Shown here one piece after another: positions 1 through 11,652 of a stretch of DNA of 64,000 nt (its first letter is position 1; the number at the start of each line of letters is the position of its first letter). The translations under genes were made by a program, and so were the position numbers. The notes under the pieces were generated by a model that searched no databases, was not told the origin of the DNA, and was given only the letters and a program-made list of their open reading frames with translations. This DNA comes from Podocnemis expansa (taxonomy: Eukaryota > Chordata > Testudines > Podocnemididae), in the NCBI GenBank assembly GCA_007922195.1, contig ML682059.1, forward strand, positions 16,368,497 through 16,432,496, read 5' to 3'.

Positions 1-1077
1 CCAGAGATGCCCAACAACACAGACACCAGGAGCGGCTAGGAGTGCATTCACAGTGTACCCTTGAAAGATGCAGGACAACCCCAAGCAGCAGTTACATCAA
101 AAATGGGGATCAGAAGATGCCCAGGGAGTGTTGACTACAGTTTAGCTCTGCTCCTGCCTGAGCACCAGTAGGCAAGTTTCAGCTGAATCCCCTCTGACCA
201 AGTGATTGAACAGTTTGCTGCTGTTAGGTCTGGAGTTGGGACCTGGTGGAGGAGAGTGGGGCTGGATCCCTCTACCCTCTCTGTCACCCCACCCCTGGTG
301 TGACAGAATCCCTTCTGTCTGAGCATCTAGATTGGGCTTCTTCTCACACATACCTGAGTCCCTTGACTGTATTGGTACTCCCCATTACCCGAGAGCTTTC
401 ATTATCTGCTGCCCCACCCTGCCAGAGGATTTGGGTTTACAGACTACTGTGGATCTGTCTGGTTGAAGACCAGAGTCTTAATTGGTTGCACCTCTGCCTG
501 ACCAGAGCCCTGGTCTTTGAGATTACCATGGGACTGTTTGGTTGAAGACAGAGAAGGGCTGGGAGCACAGACTGCCACTAACTTCCTCTTCCATCCACCA
601 CCATTTTCTATGGAGTCTTCCAGTATTGCTTGTACAAAAAGGAGGTTTGGCAGGGTTGTAGCCAGACCTGATCTTCTGACAGGGCCTCTGACTTATGTGG
701 CTGGAGTGGCTGAAAACCTGAACTTTCTGCTTCCAGTCATATGACTGGAAGCAGGAAATTCAGAAAGCCAAGTGGCAAGCCACCAGCAGAGAAAAGCTAC
801 GTGGACCTTGGGTGGGCCTGTTTTCAAAGTGGGCCTGCTTTCAAAGTCAGTGCCTTGTAGCCATGCTCCTGAGGCATGCCCCTCCCCCCAAGGGGACAAA
901 GCCGAGGTTATGACCACAACTCAGTTCAAAGAGACTAACTTTATCTTCCAATTTTTGAGAATCATAATCTAGGAGCTTTGGGGGGGGCATGAAGGGTGAA
1001 GAAGTAGTGAAATGGGCAGCCTGTGCTCATTCCAGAGCTGTTCTATTGGCATTTACCAGTGCATAGGGTGCGGTGGA
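1..1077. other. Unclassified non-coding stretch, possibly repeat-derived
   Basis: No gene is recognised here. Short ORFs on both strands lack domains. The word ggttgaagac occurs at 461-470 and 540-549 in similar context, and 'tttcaaag' recurs near 820-850, which suggests an old repeat. A palindrome near 690-790 is listed separately. An LTR-retroelement leader was considered, but no paired LTR or coding motif is visible. Confidence 0.3.
690..790. repeat. Imperfect palindrome with a perfect 28-bp core
   Basis: Positions 727-754 are a perfect inverted repeat centred on catatg. Each arm reads ctgcttccagtcat towards the centre. Outside the core the arms still match with small indels (ctgaactt against ctgaattt; gtggct against agccac), so the whole structure spans about 100 bp. 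It could fold as a hairpin in single strands. No coding function is inferred. Confidence 0.75.
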
Positions 1078-1635
1078 TCCATAGGTTCAGAAAGCTTAAG
1101 GCAGATCGAATCATGAGATCAGCTAGTCTCATCTTCTTTATATCACAGGTCATTACATTCTTCCAGTTATCTCTGTATTGAGCCCAATAACTTGTGTTTG
1201 TTGAAAGCATATCATTGTAAAGGCATCCACTGATTTTAAGACATCAAAAGATGGAGACTCCACATCTTCTCCAGTAGTTTGTTTCAATGTTTAATCAACC
1301 TCATTGTTAAAAAAGAATTGTTCCTGATTTCTAATTTGAATTTGTCCTACTTTAGCTTTCTGCCATTGATTCTTGTTGTACCTATTTTCTATGTTAAAGA
1401 ACTTTTTAGAATCCAGTTGTTTTTTTTTTTTTTTCTGTGAAGAAGGTACCTATATTATGTAATCAAGTAATCTCATAATCTTCTTTAGGATAAAATAAAC
1501 AGAGCTCTTTAAATCTCTCACTATAAGGCAATCATTTTTGTGACTCTTCTGTACCCTCTTTAATTTTTTCAACATCTTTTTTATTATGTGAACACCAGAA
1601 CTGTTTGCAGGGTTCCAATCAGCTCTCTTTATTTG
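1078..1635 (-). mobile_element. Old CR1 LINE, 3' end (minus strand)
   Basis: Read on the minus strand, this resembles the C-terminal coding end and 3' tail of an old CR1 subfamily. Plus-strand landmarks are the cross-family phrases 'gatggagactccac', 'ctaatttgaatttgtc' and 'gaacaccagaactg'. All frames are broken. A second piece of what appears to be the same element resumes at about 2263, separated by unrelated DNA. Subfamily assignment is from memory of amniote CR1 sequence and is not exact. Confidence 0.65.
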
Positions 1636-2262
1636 CTATGTGCATGTGTGATGTGAAGTGTTCCATGTGACAGGAGCAATTGGTTGAGTCACCTCTGACA
1701 TCACAGTGGCCTAGGAGTCTTGGCACAGATTTATACCTTAGTGTAGCTGCATACCTCATTGTAATTCATAAAGGCAAAATGGCTGAGGATTTAAAAATTG
1801 GGCAGTAACAGTCAGTGAAACCCAGGGATGTTTCACTTTGGTGACACAGCTCCCCCTTTGGAACTTGTCAAAATTATAATGCTCTCAGCTATGTTTCCAG
1901 TATTTTGGGTTGACTCTTTAGACAATTGTATGTGGCGTTCACTCAAGGAAGAAGCCATGAAAATTTGTAAGTTTACATGAAGGATACAAACTACCAAGGG
2001 AAAGTTTTAGCCGGTCATAGAATTTTTGCAAAAAATGTTGTAATTAAAGAGCTATTTAATCAATTAAAATAAATCAGTATTTCATATATTCCCTTTTGAT
2101 TTTCCCCTGTCATTTTTTATGAGTTACAGCTAGTATCAGTCTAACCAACCCCACAAACAAAGCAGAAAGCACCTCCGTATTTGTACTCAAAACTGTCATG
2201 TGCATATATCCAAGGATCTCATTAGATCCTTTTTACCATAGTTTTCCAAAGGAAACTGGTGT
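1636..2262. other. Unassigned AT-rich DNA splitting the old CR1
   Basis: About 600 bp between two CR1 parts, with no ORF of note and no terminal repeats that I can find. It may be an old insertion or a rearranged CR1 segment. Nothing functional is seen. Confidence 0.35.
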
Positions 2263-2890
2263 TCAGTTGTTTGTCCACTATGACCCCTGAATCCTTTTCA
2301 GGGTCACTAATTTCCAGGCTACAGTCCACCACTCTGTAGGTATGACTTGCATTGCTTTGCTCCTAGATGTATAACTTTGCATTTGGCTGTATTAGAGCAC
2401 ATTTTGTCTGAATGACTCAGCTTATCAAATGATCTAGTTCAGTGGTTTTCAAACTTAGGGTCAGGACCCAGTACTGAGTCAAAGACCCTCATGTACTGGG
2501 CTGCGGCACCCCCTGCTGCTGCTCCCAGAAGACTGGAATGCATTGTTCAAAGATGTAATTGTTGGGCTGTGGACATAAAAGTTTTTTTTCCAACTGGGTC
2601 TCAAGAAAAAAAAGTTTGAATACTACTGATCTGGTTCACCCTGTATGATTATTTGCCACTCCATCAATCTTTGTGTCATCCATAAATTTTATCAACAGTA
2701 ATTTTTTTTTTTTTTCAGATCATTGTTGAAAATGTTGAATAGCATCAGGCCTGATATTGATCCCTGATGTCCTCACTAGAATCCCCTGTGCCATGATTCC
2801 CTCCGGACAGACACTTATTTTTTTAGTCCATTTTCTCATGCAGAAACTTCCATTGGGTCCACCCACATTCCTAATCTGTCAGGCTCCTAA
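2263..2890 (-). pseudogene. Old CR1 ORF2 fragment, reverse-transcriptase part
   Basis: Minus-strand translation across frames gives a decayed reverse-transcriptase core: LFNIFNNDL in the palm region, and FMDDTK in place of the usual FADDTK catalytic motif (minus strand near 2670-2690). Stops and frameshifts are frequent. It continues the CR1 whose 3' end is at 1078-1635. A hAT element (2440-2628) is inserted inside it. In family terms this is part of the CR1 endonuclease/RT protein; it is non-functional here. Confidence 0.7.
2440..2628. mobile_element. Non-autonomous hAT transposon (189 bp) with 8-bp TSD
   Basis: The element starts cagtggttttcaaact and ends gtttgaatactactg, an imperfect inverted pair typical of hAT termini. 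It is flanked by atctagtt (2432-2439) and atctggtt (2629-2636), an 8-bp target duplication with one mismatch. It has no coding capacity. It lies inside an old CR1 and is therefore younger than that CR1. Confidence 0.85.
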
Positions 2891-3411
2891 ATAAAACTGT
2901 TCAGAAAATTTTCAGCAAAAATGAAATGGACTGCTTCAGCAAAGCTGAAATCTTTCCTGGATAGCTATCGGTTTCAGTGAACTTTTAGTCAGAAAGGAAT
3001 TGATGAAGAAAGAGAGAAGCCCTCACCCTCTATAGCCTCATACTTAATGTACTTGTCTAGGATATGGGAGCCCTAATTTCAGCATTGGTCTGCTGATACA
3101 GAGTTGTCTGAATGTAAAAGTTGTATTTTGAATCAGTACAAGCAGAGTTTGAGCCTGTATCTTTCATTATCCCAGGCTAATGCCCAAGTGCCACACACAC
3201 CTTCTTCTGCAATCAAAGAAGAAGAAATGAAGCTAAGGTTTAGGTTTGAAAGTTAACTTTTTGGCAGAGTTCCATTTATTGTGACATCAAAGATTTGTTT
3301 TTGCTTTCAAAGGTGGAATGAAATTTCATAACCTCAACCGTTGGCATGGAACAAATTAGTTAACCTCTGGCCAGTTTTACTCCTCAGCTTTTGCGGTCAA
3401 ATGATTACAGT
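2891..3411. other. Non-coding, nothing recognised
   Basis: AT-rich DNA with no supported gene, terminal repeats or tandem structure that I can see. Confidence 0.4.
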
Positions 3412-3462
3412 CATAGAAATGTAATTCTGTAAGAGACCTCAGAAAGTGATCAAGTCCAGTGA
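3412..3462 (-). mobile_element. CR1 3' tail fragment
   Basis: The plus strand reads 'cagtcatagaaatg' then 'gacctcagaaagtgatcaag' shortly after. This matches the general form of the reversed CR1 3' end (tcatagaa ... gacct ... tcatc). Only about 50 bp is present before GC-rich repeats begin. Confidence 0.5.
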
Positions 3463-3469
3463 AAGGACC

Positions 3470-3835
3470 CCACGCATCTGGCTCCCTGCGTGCTAGATGG
3501 GTGGTGGGGGAAGGGACCTAGCATGCCTGGCAAAAGAAACCATGGCTGGGTGGTGGGGAAAAGAACCCAACATGTCCAGCTCCCCACATGCTAACTGGGC
3601 AGGGTGGGGGGTCCCTTCCCCCACTGCCCAGCTAGCGCATGGGGAGCCAGCCGCATGGGGTCCCTTCCTCCGCTGCCTGGCCAGCACTGGGGGAGCTGGG
3701 TGCCCAGTTTCCCTTCCCTTGCCATCTGGCTAGTGCATGGGGAGCTGGGTGGGAGGTCCCTTTCACTCCCCTACTCCCCTGGCCAGGGTGCTGAACCCTG
3801 GCCCTTCCTTCCAGGGTGCTAGCCACCCTGGGAGG
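3470..3835. repeat. GC-rich degenerate minisatellite
   Basis: Imperfect units of roughly 60 bp repeat the themes 'gctagtgcatggggagc', 'ggtcccttccc' and 'ctgcctggccag'. Long open frames on both strands follow from the composition and are not treated as genes. The same CTGGCCAG-centred theme recurs inside MITEs at 5.4, 54 and 61 kb. Confidence 0.6.
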
Positions 3836-3839
3836 AAGA

Positions 3840-4034
3840 TCAAACCAGGGTCTAAATCTATATAACTGTTAAATTGATATAATGTGTTCACACAGCATTA
3901 TATCGATATAACAGTTTTGGTTTAACTGTCATATCAATATTAAACTAGGTTTTATTATATCCATTTGACTTTCCTTATAGCAAAATGAGGGAGCAATTCA
4001 TTTTGATATAAGGAAACGTAATATGGACCTACCC
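3840..4034. mobile_element. Possible MITE right half with ATATCGATAT words
   Basis: AT-rich DNA with repeated self-complementary ttatatcgatataac-like words. It ends atatggacctaccc, whose reverse complement (gggtaggtccatat) resembles the GGGTATGTCTACAC termini seen elsewhere. No matching left terminus is found, so the element is either truncated or includes the GC-rich block at 3470-3835. Confidence 0.4.
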
Positions 4035-4349
4035 TTTAAATGGAAATAATCAGCATTATTTTGATTTGAAGACTGTGCGTGGACAAATCCAATAAGTTGT
4101 AGAGGGTGAATGCCATTTATCAAACTACATATTCTGTTGAATCTACACAGAATACAAATTGCTCTCCTGAGTAACAAACTCTGTATGGCTAAACTCCAGA
4201 GCCCAGTGTGTGGGTCATGTGCCCAGGGTGGATGTCTGTGGAAGGTATCTGATGAGAAAAAGAGGGAAACTGCTTCACCTTCCATCAGTCCTTGAATGCT
4301 GTTGAGGCTACGTCAACCTGATGGCTGAAGAAGACATTGAGGGTTCTTA

Positions 4350-4762
4350 GGGTATGTCTACATTATGGGCTTAAGTTGACTTAAGCAAGGTCCTGGCCTC
4401 ATTAGGAGTTCATTAAGCTTCCTTAAGGGCTTCCTTAAGGTGATTTAGTATCTCGCACCCTTAAAGTCGACTTTATTAAGTAACTTAACGCACAATGTGG
4501 CCGTTAAAGTCGACTTAATAAAGTTGCCTTAGTGCAGTGGGGCCATTTAAGTCAACTTTATAATGTCAGCTTAAACCAGGGACCCACTTAAAGTTGACTT
4601 TATCAAGTTGACTTTAAATGGATCCCTGGCTTAAGTTGACTTTGTAAGTCATTTTAATGCAATGTAGCCTCACTATGTTGTCTTAATAAGGTCTACTTAA
4701 AGTCGACTTTAAGTAGACCTTATTAACTCAACTTAACTGAGCCCTGTAGTGTAGACATAGCC
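4350..4762. mobile_element. Harbinger-like MITE, AAGTCGACTT word type (413 bp)
   Basis: Left end gggtatgtctacattatggg; right end tagtgtagacatagcc, its approximate inverse. The interior is a dense array of aagtcgactt, aagttgactt and taaggcttcc variants, which are self-complementary. It has no coding capacity. The flanking 3-mers are tta and aca, so no intact target duplication survives. Assignment to PIF/Harbinger rests on the related element at 53943-55034 with a TAA duplication. Confidence 0.75.
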
Positions 4763-5237
4763 ACACATAGCTCAGATGTGGGTTGATCTCCACAGTGGAT
4801 GATCTTTCATCCCTGCTGTTTCTTATGGACTAACACAATGGAGGTCTCTGCACTGTGCAGGAGCTGTACCCCCTCCTGTATATCTTGTCCATCAGAGAAC
4901 AGCTACTTGAAGTCTTCAGAAAACTAGTTCATGAGGTCCTTGATGATCTGATGTGAGGCTTATTTTTCATTAAGCTTAAATCTTCCCATTTCCCTGAGAT
5001 ACTGAATGCACCAAGTGAGCAAGGTGTGGAGCAAGAGGCTAAAGCCTCTGGAATAAAGGATAATAAATTATGCATCATGAGCACTTTCTTCACCACGAGT
5101 TTGTTTGCATTGCAAGTGCCTACAAGAATGTTTTGAAGTCAGTGGGTGTCTTCTGATGGACTTCAATGGACATTGGCTCAGGCTGAACATGAGGAAAATG
5201 GAAAACTAATCTGATATGTGTCTGTCTAAGAGCTATA
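4763..5237. other. Non-coding, nothing recognised
   Basis: No supported gene or repeat structure. Scattered short ORFs only. Confidence 0.4.
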
Positions 5238-5898
5238 GGCTGTGTTCACACACACAGGGTTATTTCGAAACAAGTTGTGTCGAAACAACACCTTATTTCG
5301 AAATATCTTATTTCGAATTAACAAAATGTTAATTCGAAATAAGAAAAAAAGCGGGAAATGAAATAGCAAGTTCACTGTGTGAACATGCTATTTCGTTACC
5401 CCTGGGGGTGAGCTGCTGCTGGCTCACCCTGCAGCCCCAGAAAGGGGGCTGCAGGCACCAGCAGGGGGTGAGCCGCTGTGGGGTGGCTCAGCCCCCCCGC
5501 GTGAGCTGCCGCCGGTCCGGGGGGGGGGGTCGGCGGCCCGCAGCTGATCACCCCCCCCCCTGCTGGGGGCTGCAGCCCCCTTTCTGGGGCTGAGGGACAG
5601 CCCTCAGCACCCTGGCCAAGGTCCTGAGGGTTCCCTGGCCAGGGTGCTGAGGATCCACTGTTGTTTCGGACCACTTTGTTCCGAAACAACATGTTCACAC
5701 GCCTTGTTTCGAAACAAGGGTTTCAAAACGAGTTTGTTTCGTCCCCAAATGGGGTTTAACTTGTTTCGAAACAACACAGTTGTTTCGAAAAAAGGGCGTG
5801 CCCTTGTTTCGAAACAACTGTGTGTCGTGTGAACATGTTTTTTTTTGTTTCGAAACAATGAGGTTGTTTCGAAACAAAAGTGCTGTGTGAACACAGCC
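5238..5898. mobile_element. Harbinger-like MITE, TTTCGAAA word type (661 bp)
   Basis: Termini ggctgtgttcacacac and gctgtgtgaacacagcc are inverted. The trinucleotide ata lies on both sides (5235-5237 and 5899-5901), consistent with a 3-bp target duplication. Both arms are arrays of tttcgaaacaa and its complement. The centre (about 5400-5650) is GC-rich and carries ccctggccagggtgctga twice in altered form. ORFs crossing it are compositional. Confidence 0.8.
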
Positions 5899-6459
5899 AT
5901 AGTGAGGGACTGGAAATATGTTGAATACCAAACACTTGAAAACAGTGTATTGAATTGATTTATTTTATGTTGTAAAAGGTATTAAAATTACTAGTGGATT
6001 AAAAGAAAACCCTCTGAGAGTGGATCTAGAGAACTGGAGCCTCAGAAAACTTCTGAATTGAATGTAAAATATAATTTAAAAATGCTGCTTTTATTAATAA
6101 TTTATATCTTTGAGTCCCAAAGCATCTCTTTACAAGACTTTTCCTTACCATGATGTTACCAAGCCAGCCCAGCCCAGGCAAGACTAATTAAGGGTTAAGT
6201 TTAAAATATTACTTGCTCACAGACGAGTTTGGCCAAGCTTGTTAATCAATACAGTGAGCTGGCTATCTGTGATTAATCTGACTTCTGTCTGGAGCATTTT
6301 GCGTGATACCCTCATGCTAATTACTGCTGAAAAAAATACAGTTTCTCGGTAGAAGTATTTATCCTGTTCTGTTCATGATGCTGATATGCCTTTCTGGTTG
6401 AGTTTGGATTAAATTCTACTTCTCTTTATAAAACACATAGAAACAGTATGATAAAGCAA
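5899..6459. other. AT-rich single-copy DNA
   Basis: No gene seen. 6180-6330 has several taat/atta homeodomain-type cores (attaatctgac, gctaattactgctg) in otherwise unrepeated sequence and could be a conserved non-coding element. That cannot be judged from one genome. Confidence 0.35.
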
Positions 6460-6910
6460 TAGTTATATATAATAATTATGTTAAAACAATTAATTATGAC
6501 AAAGCAATAATTGAACAGCATTAAGGGTGCAGAGCATGGCAGTGGTTGCACATCACAAGAGTACATCAGAGACCGTATGGCAAGGCATATTGACAGAACA
6601 CATACCAGCGTGGTCTGTTGTGGTATGGATTGCAGAGCCCTGCATGACACGGCACAATAGTGGTGGGCACCATGGGATCGCAGGATGGTATTTCACAACA
6701 CAGAAATAATGGTATGGCATGAGAGTAGTTGTACAACATAACATGGCAATGTTTGGATGTCTGGTATGAGATAGCAGTGGTTGGACAGTACAGTGTAGCA
6801 GTGACAATCCCACAGTGACTGCATGACTTAATATTATACACCGGTGATTTGACAATGCAGAAGTGCTGTGATGTCCTGGTGCAATGCTGCACACTACAGC
6901 CCAGCACAAA
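6460..6910. repeat. Degenerate tandem-like block of gcatgg/agtggttg words
   Basis: Words such as gcagtggttg, atggcaatg, acagtacag and ggtatgg recur irregularly (for example 6538-6550 and 6773-6785). This suggests an old minisatellite with drifting units. Overlapping open frames on the minus strand are a by-product. No exact period could be fixed by eye. Confidence 0.35.
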
Positions 6911-7207
6911 AACACTTCATAGCACTACAGTTTTTGAACTCATTTTGGTTTGGTTCTGCTTGCTGTTCACTGATCCTTACTTCTCTTTCATGTATCTTCT
7001 CATTTACAACTTTCTTCAGTAATTCCACTCAGCTGGCACACCTGTACAAAACCAAAATGGAAGTGTTGTTCTTGTTCTGAAGGAAAGAAAGCCCTATAGT
7101 GAGCATGCATAGAAATGATTCCATATTCACTTCACAATATCTTCCCTGCCTCAGTAGATAGCAATGTCACATACCAATCGCAAAAAGAAAAGCAGAAATA
7201 TATATTG

Positions 7208-7355
7208 GTGGTAGAATCTCTATGCCTAGAGGATTTTATGGCCTGGCTTGACAAAGCCCTGGCCAGGATGATTTGTTGGTGTTGGTCCTGCTTTGAGTAG
7301 TGGGTTGTACTATATGACCTTCTGAGGTCCCTTTCAATCCTAATCTTCTATGATT
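7208..7355 (+). mobile_element. CR1 LINE 3' end fragment
   Basis: The sense strand encodes a decayed ORF2 C-terminus (LCLEDFMAWLDKALARMI, compare '[17 protein letters not shown]' in the 60.3-kb copy). The standard 3' untranslated tail follows: tatatgacct ... gaggtcccttt ... tctatgatttt. Only about 150 bp is present, a strong 5' truncation typical of CR1. Confidence 0.85.
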
Positions 7356-7516
7356 TTATTATATATTTGCAAAAATTTTCTTTGGAACCCTGTGGCATAC
7401 AAAACAGTTGTTAGTATCTCTTTCTTCTAAATACAGTGCCATAGGACAATTATCGATCAAAAGAGTGCATTGCCTACCAACTAACAGCCTATGGTGGTGT
7501 CTGGTTCCTGAACTAA

Positions 7517-7800
7517 GGGTATGTCTAGACTGATGGCGGAAAATTGCTGCTCTCAGTGTGACCTTCTGGGTGCGATTCAGGAGTGAGTATGAACTCACTG
7601 CTGCACTCTGGAAGTCGCCATAGCAACTCCTGCCCCCTAAGAGGAGTTGCTGAAAGCTGACCACATGCTGTCTGCAGTCGGCTTTCCCCAGTGTGTCCCG
7701 GTGGCTTAGAAAGTCACTGGCAGATACGCAAGGTATTTTATCTGCCTTGTGTATCTGCTGTTGATTATGGCCAAAAAGCTCCATAAGTGTAGACGAAGGC
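7517..7800. mobile_element. Harbinger-like MITE (284 bp)
   Basis: Left end gggtatgtctagactgatgg; right end taagtgtagacgaaggc, imperfectly inverted. Flanking trinucleotides are taa (7514-7516) and tta (7801-7803), both TWA-type but not identical. The interior differs from the word-array MITEs. A 188-codon minus-strand open frame crosses it and is rejected as a gene. Confidence 0.6.
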
Positions 7801-10800
7801 TTACAAACCCAATCACATGTCTGAATACCACTGAAGGCATCTTGGCTTTTCTTCCTCATCTCACAAAGCAGACAACTGACATTCTTGAATTTATAAATGG
7901 CATACACCTTACAGTAATTTGTCATCCATAGTTTAGAGTTTTAGGGGAATGATAATGCTTCTACTATGAATTAAGAAGTTATTAAAAAAGTATTTTAAAA
8001 TACACCTAAAAACTAAACTTCTGTTGAAGTTAAGCAGTATAAATAAAATTAATTTGGTTTGTTGACTTGTTTTTAAACTACATCTTGCTGTACTACAGCT
8101 GGCAAAATTAAAGATTTAAAGATTTGAAACAAATAATAGTATAAGGAATTTCATAGACAATAGAGATAATTCAGATTAAGATTGTTTTATAAACAATATT
8201 TTCTTCCCCAAAAGTAAGCACGGAGTAGGTGACACAGAGTTCAAATAGCAAAATATTAGACATTTAGGTACGGTGACTTCAGCTGAAATAGTCATTATGG
8301 AAGTTTTTTTTTTTATTTGCTAGATTATATTTGTTTGTAAAATTAAATGTTCATCCAGCTACACCAAAAACACACAAAGACCTATTTATATATTACTCTA
8401 ATGTTTGGGATTGAGAATGCTATATAATACAGAGAAAGCCAGCAAGGAAGAGTGAGACAGAGAATAAACATTAATTATTTCAGATCTGTGAAATAAAAAA
8501 TGACAAAGAGAATAAGCACCAATGGCTTAGGGGTATTTAAATCTTCTCTTTAAATAACACACCAAGCACTTTAGGAAGTTCAGTTGTTTGTTGGCTAAAA
8601 TAATAGATTTACAGTCAGATTATGACCTTTCCAGCTTTCACGAGCTCTGTTTGTCTTGCTTGTATTCTGTTAAACAAGGGAAATGTTGTGACCCATAATT
8701 GCAGGCAGATTCACAGCAGGTTTTGAGGAGCTTTTTTTGCCATGGTGTCCGAGCTATCTCCATCTGCTGCTGTCTTGTGTGCTTCCCACAGGGGGACCTG
8801 GCTAATTTTTCAGTCAATTAGCAGAAGGGCTGCTTTTGTTCTCCAAATGCACCCCTATGAGCTCCACTTACACCCTGAATGCAGCATTCAGATGTTGGAA
8901 GTTTGAAAAGCATATCATGTTATTTTTTTCTGACCTCTGTGACATTGCTGGAAAAACGCTGTCTCATGTAATCATAGACATGTACATTAAAGTAATGCAG
9001 AAATTTTTTTACAGTTTTAGTATGAAAACATAATTGACATGCACTGAATTGTTTTCTTGATTTGTTTTTTCATGTATTGGAGCCCCATCTTAATTTTAAC
9101 TTTCTTTTTAAGTAAAGGGAAGAATTCATTTATTGGCTTACCTATTAACGTTTCTAAATTATATAGCATGTTAAAATATCTAGAAAAATATGATATATGG
9201 AAACTAGTCACAAATTATTTTTTGCTAATTGCTGTAAGTTAATATACATGTAAACTTGGAATATAAGTAATAAACAGCATCTATAGTTTCAATATAGAGA
9301 TAAATAAAATGAAACAAAATGAAGAGCAGGTAAAATTAATCATAGATTTATTTATGCAAACATTACATAGTGATTGAGTAATAACTAGAAAACCAGTCTC
9401 CTCGTGTATTTGTGTTGTCTTCTATACATTTCTGTGAATTTTAATCAGGGTTTGGCTAATATGCACTCTCTGCAACATGGACAATGCTATTTTAGTATAA
9501 GAGAACATTACCAGAGTTCCAGGAGAGATCCAGTAGCTTCACTGTAAAAATACAATGAACTCAACTTGAATGTTCAGTCCTGACGTGTTTTAATCATCAA
9601 AATATACGTTTATTTGAAATAGTAATCTTTAAGAGCGTCTTTAATTTTTTTTTGAATGTTAGCATGTGTATGAAATTCACTAAGTACACACAGAGACAAC
9701 AGTTTACCTTTGAGAATGCATTTTTTTTTTTTTGGTTTTGTGTTTAAATCTGGCTTTAATGTAATATATTTGTCTGTGGCTTTCATCTCTGATGATCAGT
9801 GAGAATAGTTTTCCTTCCCTTTATTTTGACAATCATTCTGATACTTTTACTGTAGGATATGAAGTCAGTTTGGCTTCCCGTAACCTTTCATCTGCCCAGC
9901 CTCTTGGCTATATATTTCTATAGTTAATAAATATACTTTTTCTCAGTGTTAAGCAATAAAATATTCACTGGGTCTGAGCTGGGGTTAACAGATTTCTGAA
10001 AATTTTATTGCGTGACAGCCTGTCCTGCATAATCCCCTCAGCTGTCTCATGTTCTGGGGCAGAAATGATCTTATGTGTCACTCTAATAGTCTAGAATTAC
10101 ACTTGTATCACTGTCACCGGCATATGGGGCTGTGTATACCCCTAGGCCCAGCTCCCTCTCTTTCACGGCATTTAAAATGATAACATTTGGCAAAGCCAGT
10201 TTTGACAGAAAGTGAACTCTCCTTTCCGCATTTGTGACAAAGCTGGCCACCAGAGGCTTGACACAGACCAGCCAATCATCAGACTCTTTACTGGATAATG
10301 ATAGTGGGTTTCACTCATCTTAATAACTGCTTCTGTGCAACGGGCGACTAGAGTATAAGTCTTCACTTAATTATACAGTCTTCATCTTAAGTGCTTTATT
10401 CATGTAAGGGATTTAGCTGTGCAGGCTTTATCATAGTTTTCCTTTTTCTCCCCTTTGACAAAACATATTGATTGTTGGGGGGAGGAAGGACTTCAGGAAA
10501 ATAATGGGCAGGGAAGCAAAACAGCTTACATACACTCAAAAGAAAATAATGTAATAAATGGTACTACATTCCATCATCTTCATCATCATTATCAAATTAT
10601 GAATTAATTGTCCCACTAACGTCTGTTTATAGTGATGGGGAGGAAGAAGCAATGAAATGAGGAGTCCAAATTCAGAAACAAAAGGAAGAGAGAGAAAATA
10701 AATTGTTCTATGAAAACTATGGGGAAAAACCTTAGGAAGTTCCTGTTTTAATACAAAGAAAGTAAATACAAAGGTAGGAGCTCTTTGTAGCACTTGTTGA

Positions 10801-11464
10801 TCGAAAGAATCTTAGCTACATCAGCACAGCTAATTGATTTCTTTTTAATGAAAAGATTATGGCAGCAAATGTCTCATCCAGTCTGGAGAAAGCTTGACTC
10901 ATCAATAGCTATCTTGTCCCTACACTGATAGTTTCCCGCACCTAGCTGTAGACTGGATTTAGGAATTTAAGTTTGATTTCTATTGTTATAATTTACTATC
11001 ACACCATTACTTAACATTGTTTCCGATGAGCACATCTAGTGAAAAACCTGAGAAAGTTCTTTTTCTGGTGAGAGGGAGACTCATTCAGTAATGTATGCTG
11101 CTTGGAATCTTTACAGCCTCTGATTATAAATAATTTTGCAAAGTTGTGTTGCAGTCTGGTTTCCAGGAGGTAGGCAATTCAAGATTGCTATACAAAAGGA
11201 GGACATTGTTTTGGTTACATTCAGAACTACATCCTTCTAGTTATACTTTAGCCAAACAAAGGAATGAAGGGACTGGAGCAGTGTCACAGAGGTTAGGAAA
11301 ACTAAGTAATATCCAAGGATCAAAGAATGGCAATTGAGCCTCAAAAAGTTAGCAGATGTGTACTGTGGATAAATATCTGAATTTTTGAAAATCCAAATTT
11401 AATCAAAATGCAAACTCTTTCAAGTTTCATTCATTACTAGTGCTATAACTAGGTTTTTCTAGGG
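7801..11464. other. Long AT-rich single-copy stretch without recognised genes
   Basis: About 3.7 kb with only short unsupported ORFs, T-runs (for example 9720-9734) and no clear mobile element. 8690-8850 and 9980-10370 are less AT-rich, retain several CpG dinucleotides and look unrepeated. They are the best places here to test for conserved non-coding sequence. No promoter, splice or coding evidence is strong enough to call. Confidence 0.4.
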
Positions 11465-11652
11465 CAGGGGTCACAGACTTGCAGCCCAAGGGCTTCATGC
11501 AGCCCCCAAAGTTATTTCTTATGGCCCACAATGACACTGTCACTACCAATGTTTTCAATGTTGTTGTATGAAAAGTTTTCAGTGGTGCAGCCCTTGGGCT
11601 ACCATACTAGTCCTCATGTGGCCTTCATGGTGATTTGAGTTTGAGACCCCTG
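11465..11652. mobile_element. Non-autonomous hAT transposon (188 bp), perfect 8-bp TSD
   Basis: Termini caggggtcacagac and gtttgagacccctg are inverted. The flanks are identical 8-mers, ttctaggg at 11457-11464 and 11653-11660. Interior motifs gcagcccaagggc and gcccttgggct form a second inverted pair. There is no ORF. The intact duplication suggests relatively recent insertion. Confidence 0.92.

Noticed and set aside
7359..7925. 188-codon minus-strand open frame
   Set aside because: It runs through a MITE with terminal inverted repeats and its flanks. The peptide shows no family motif.
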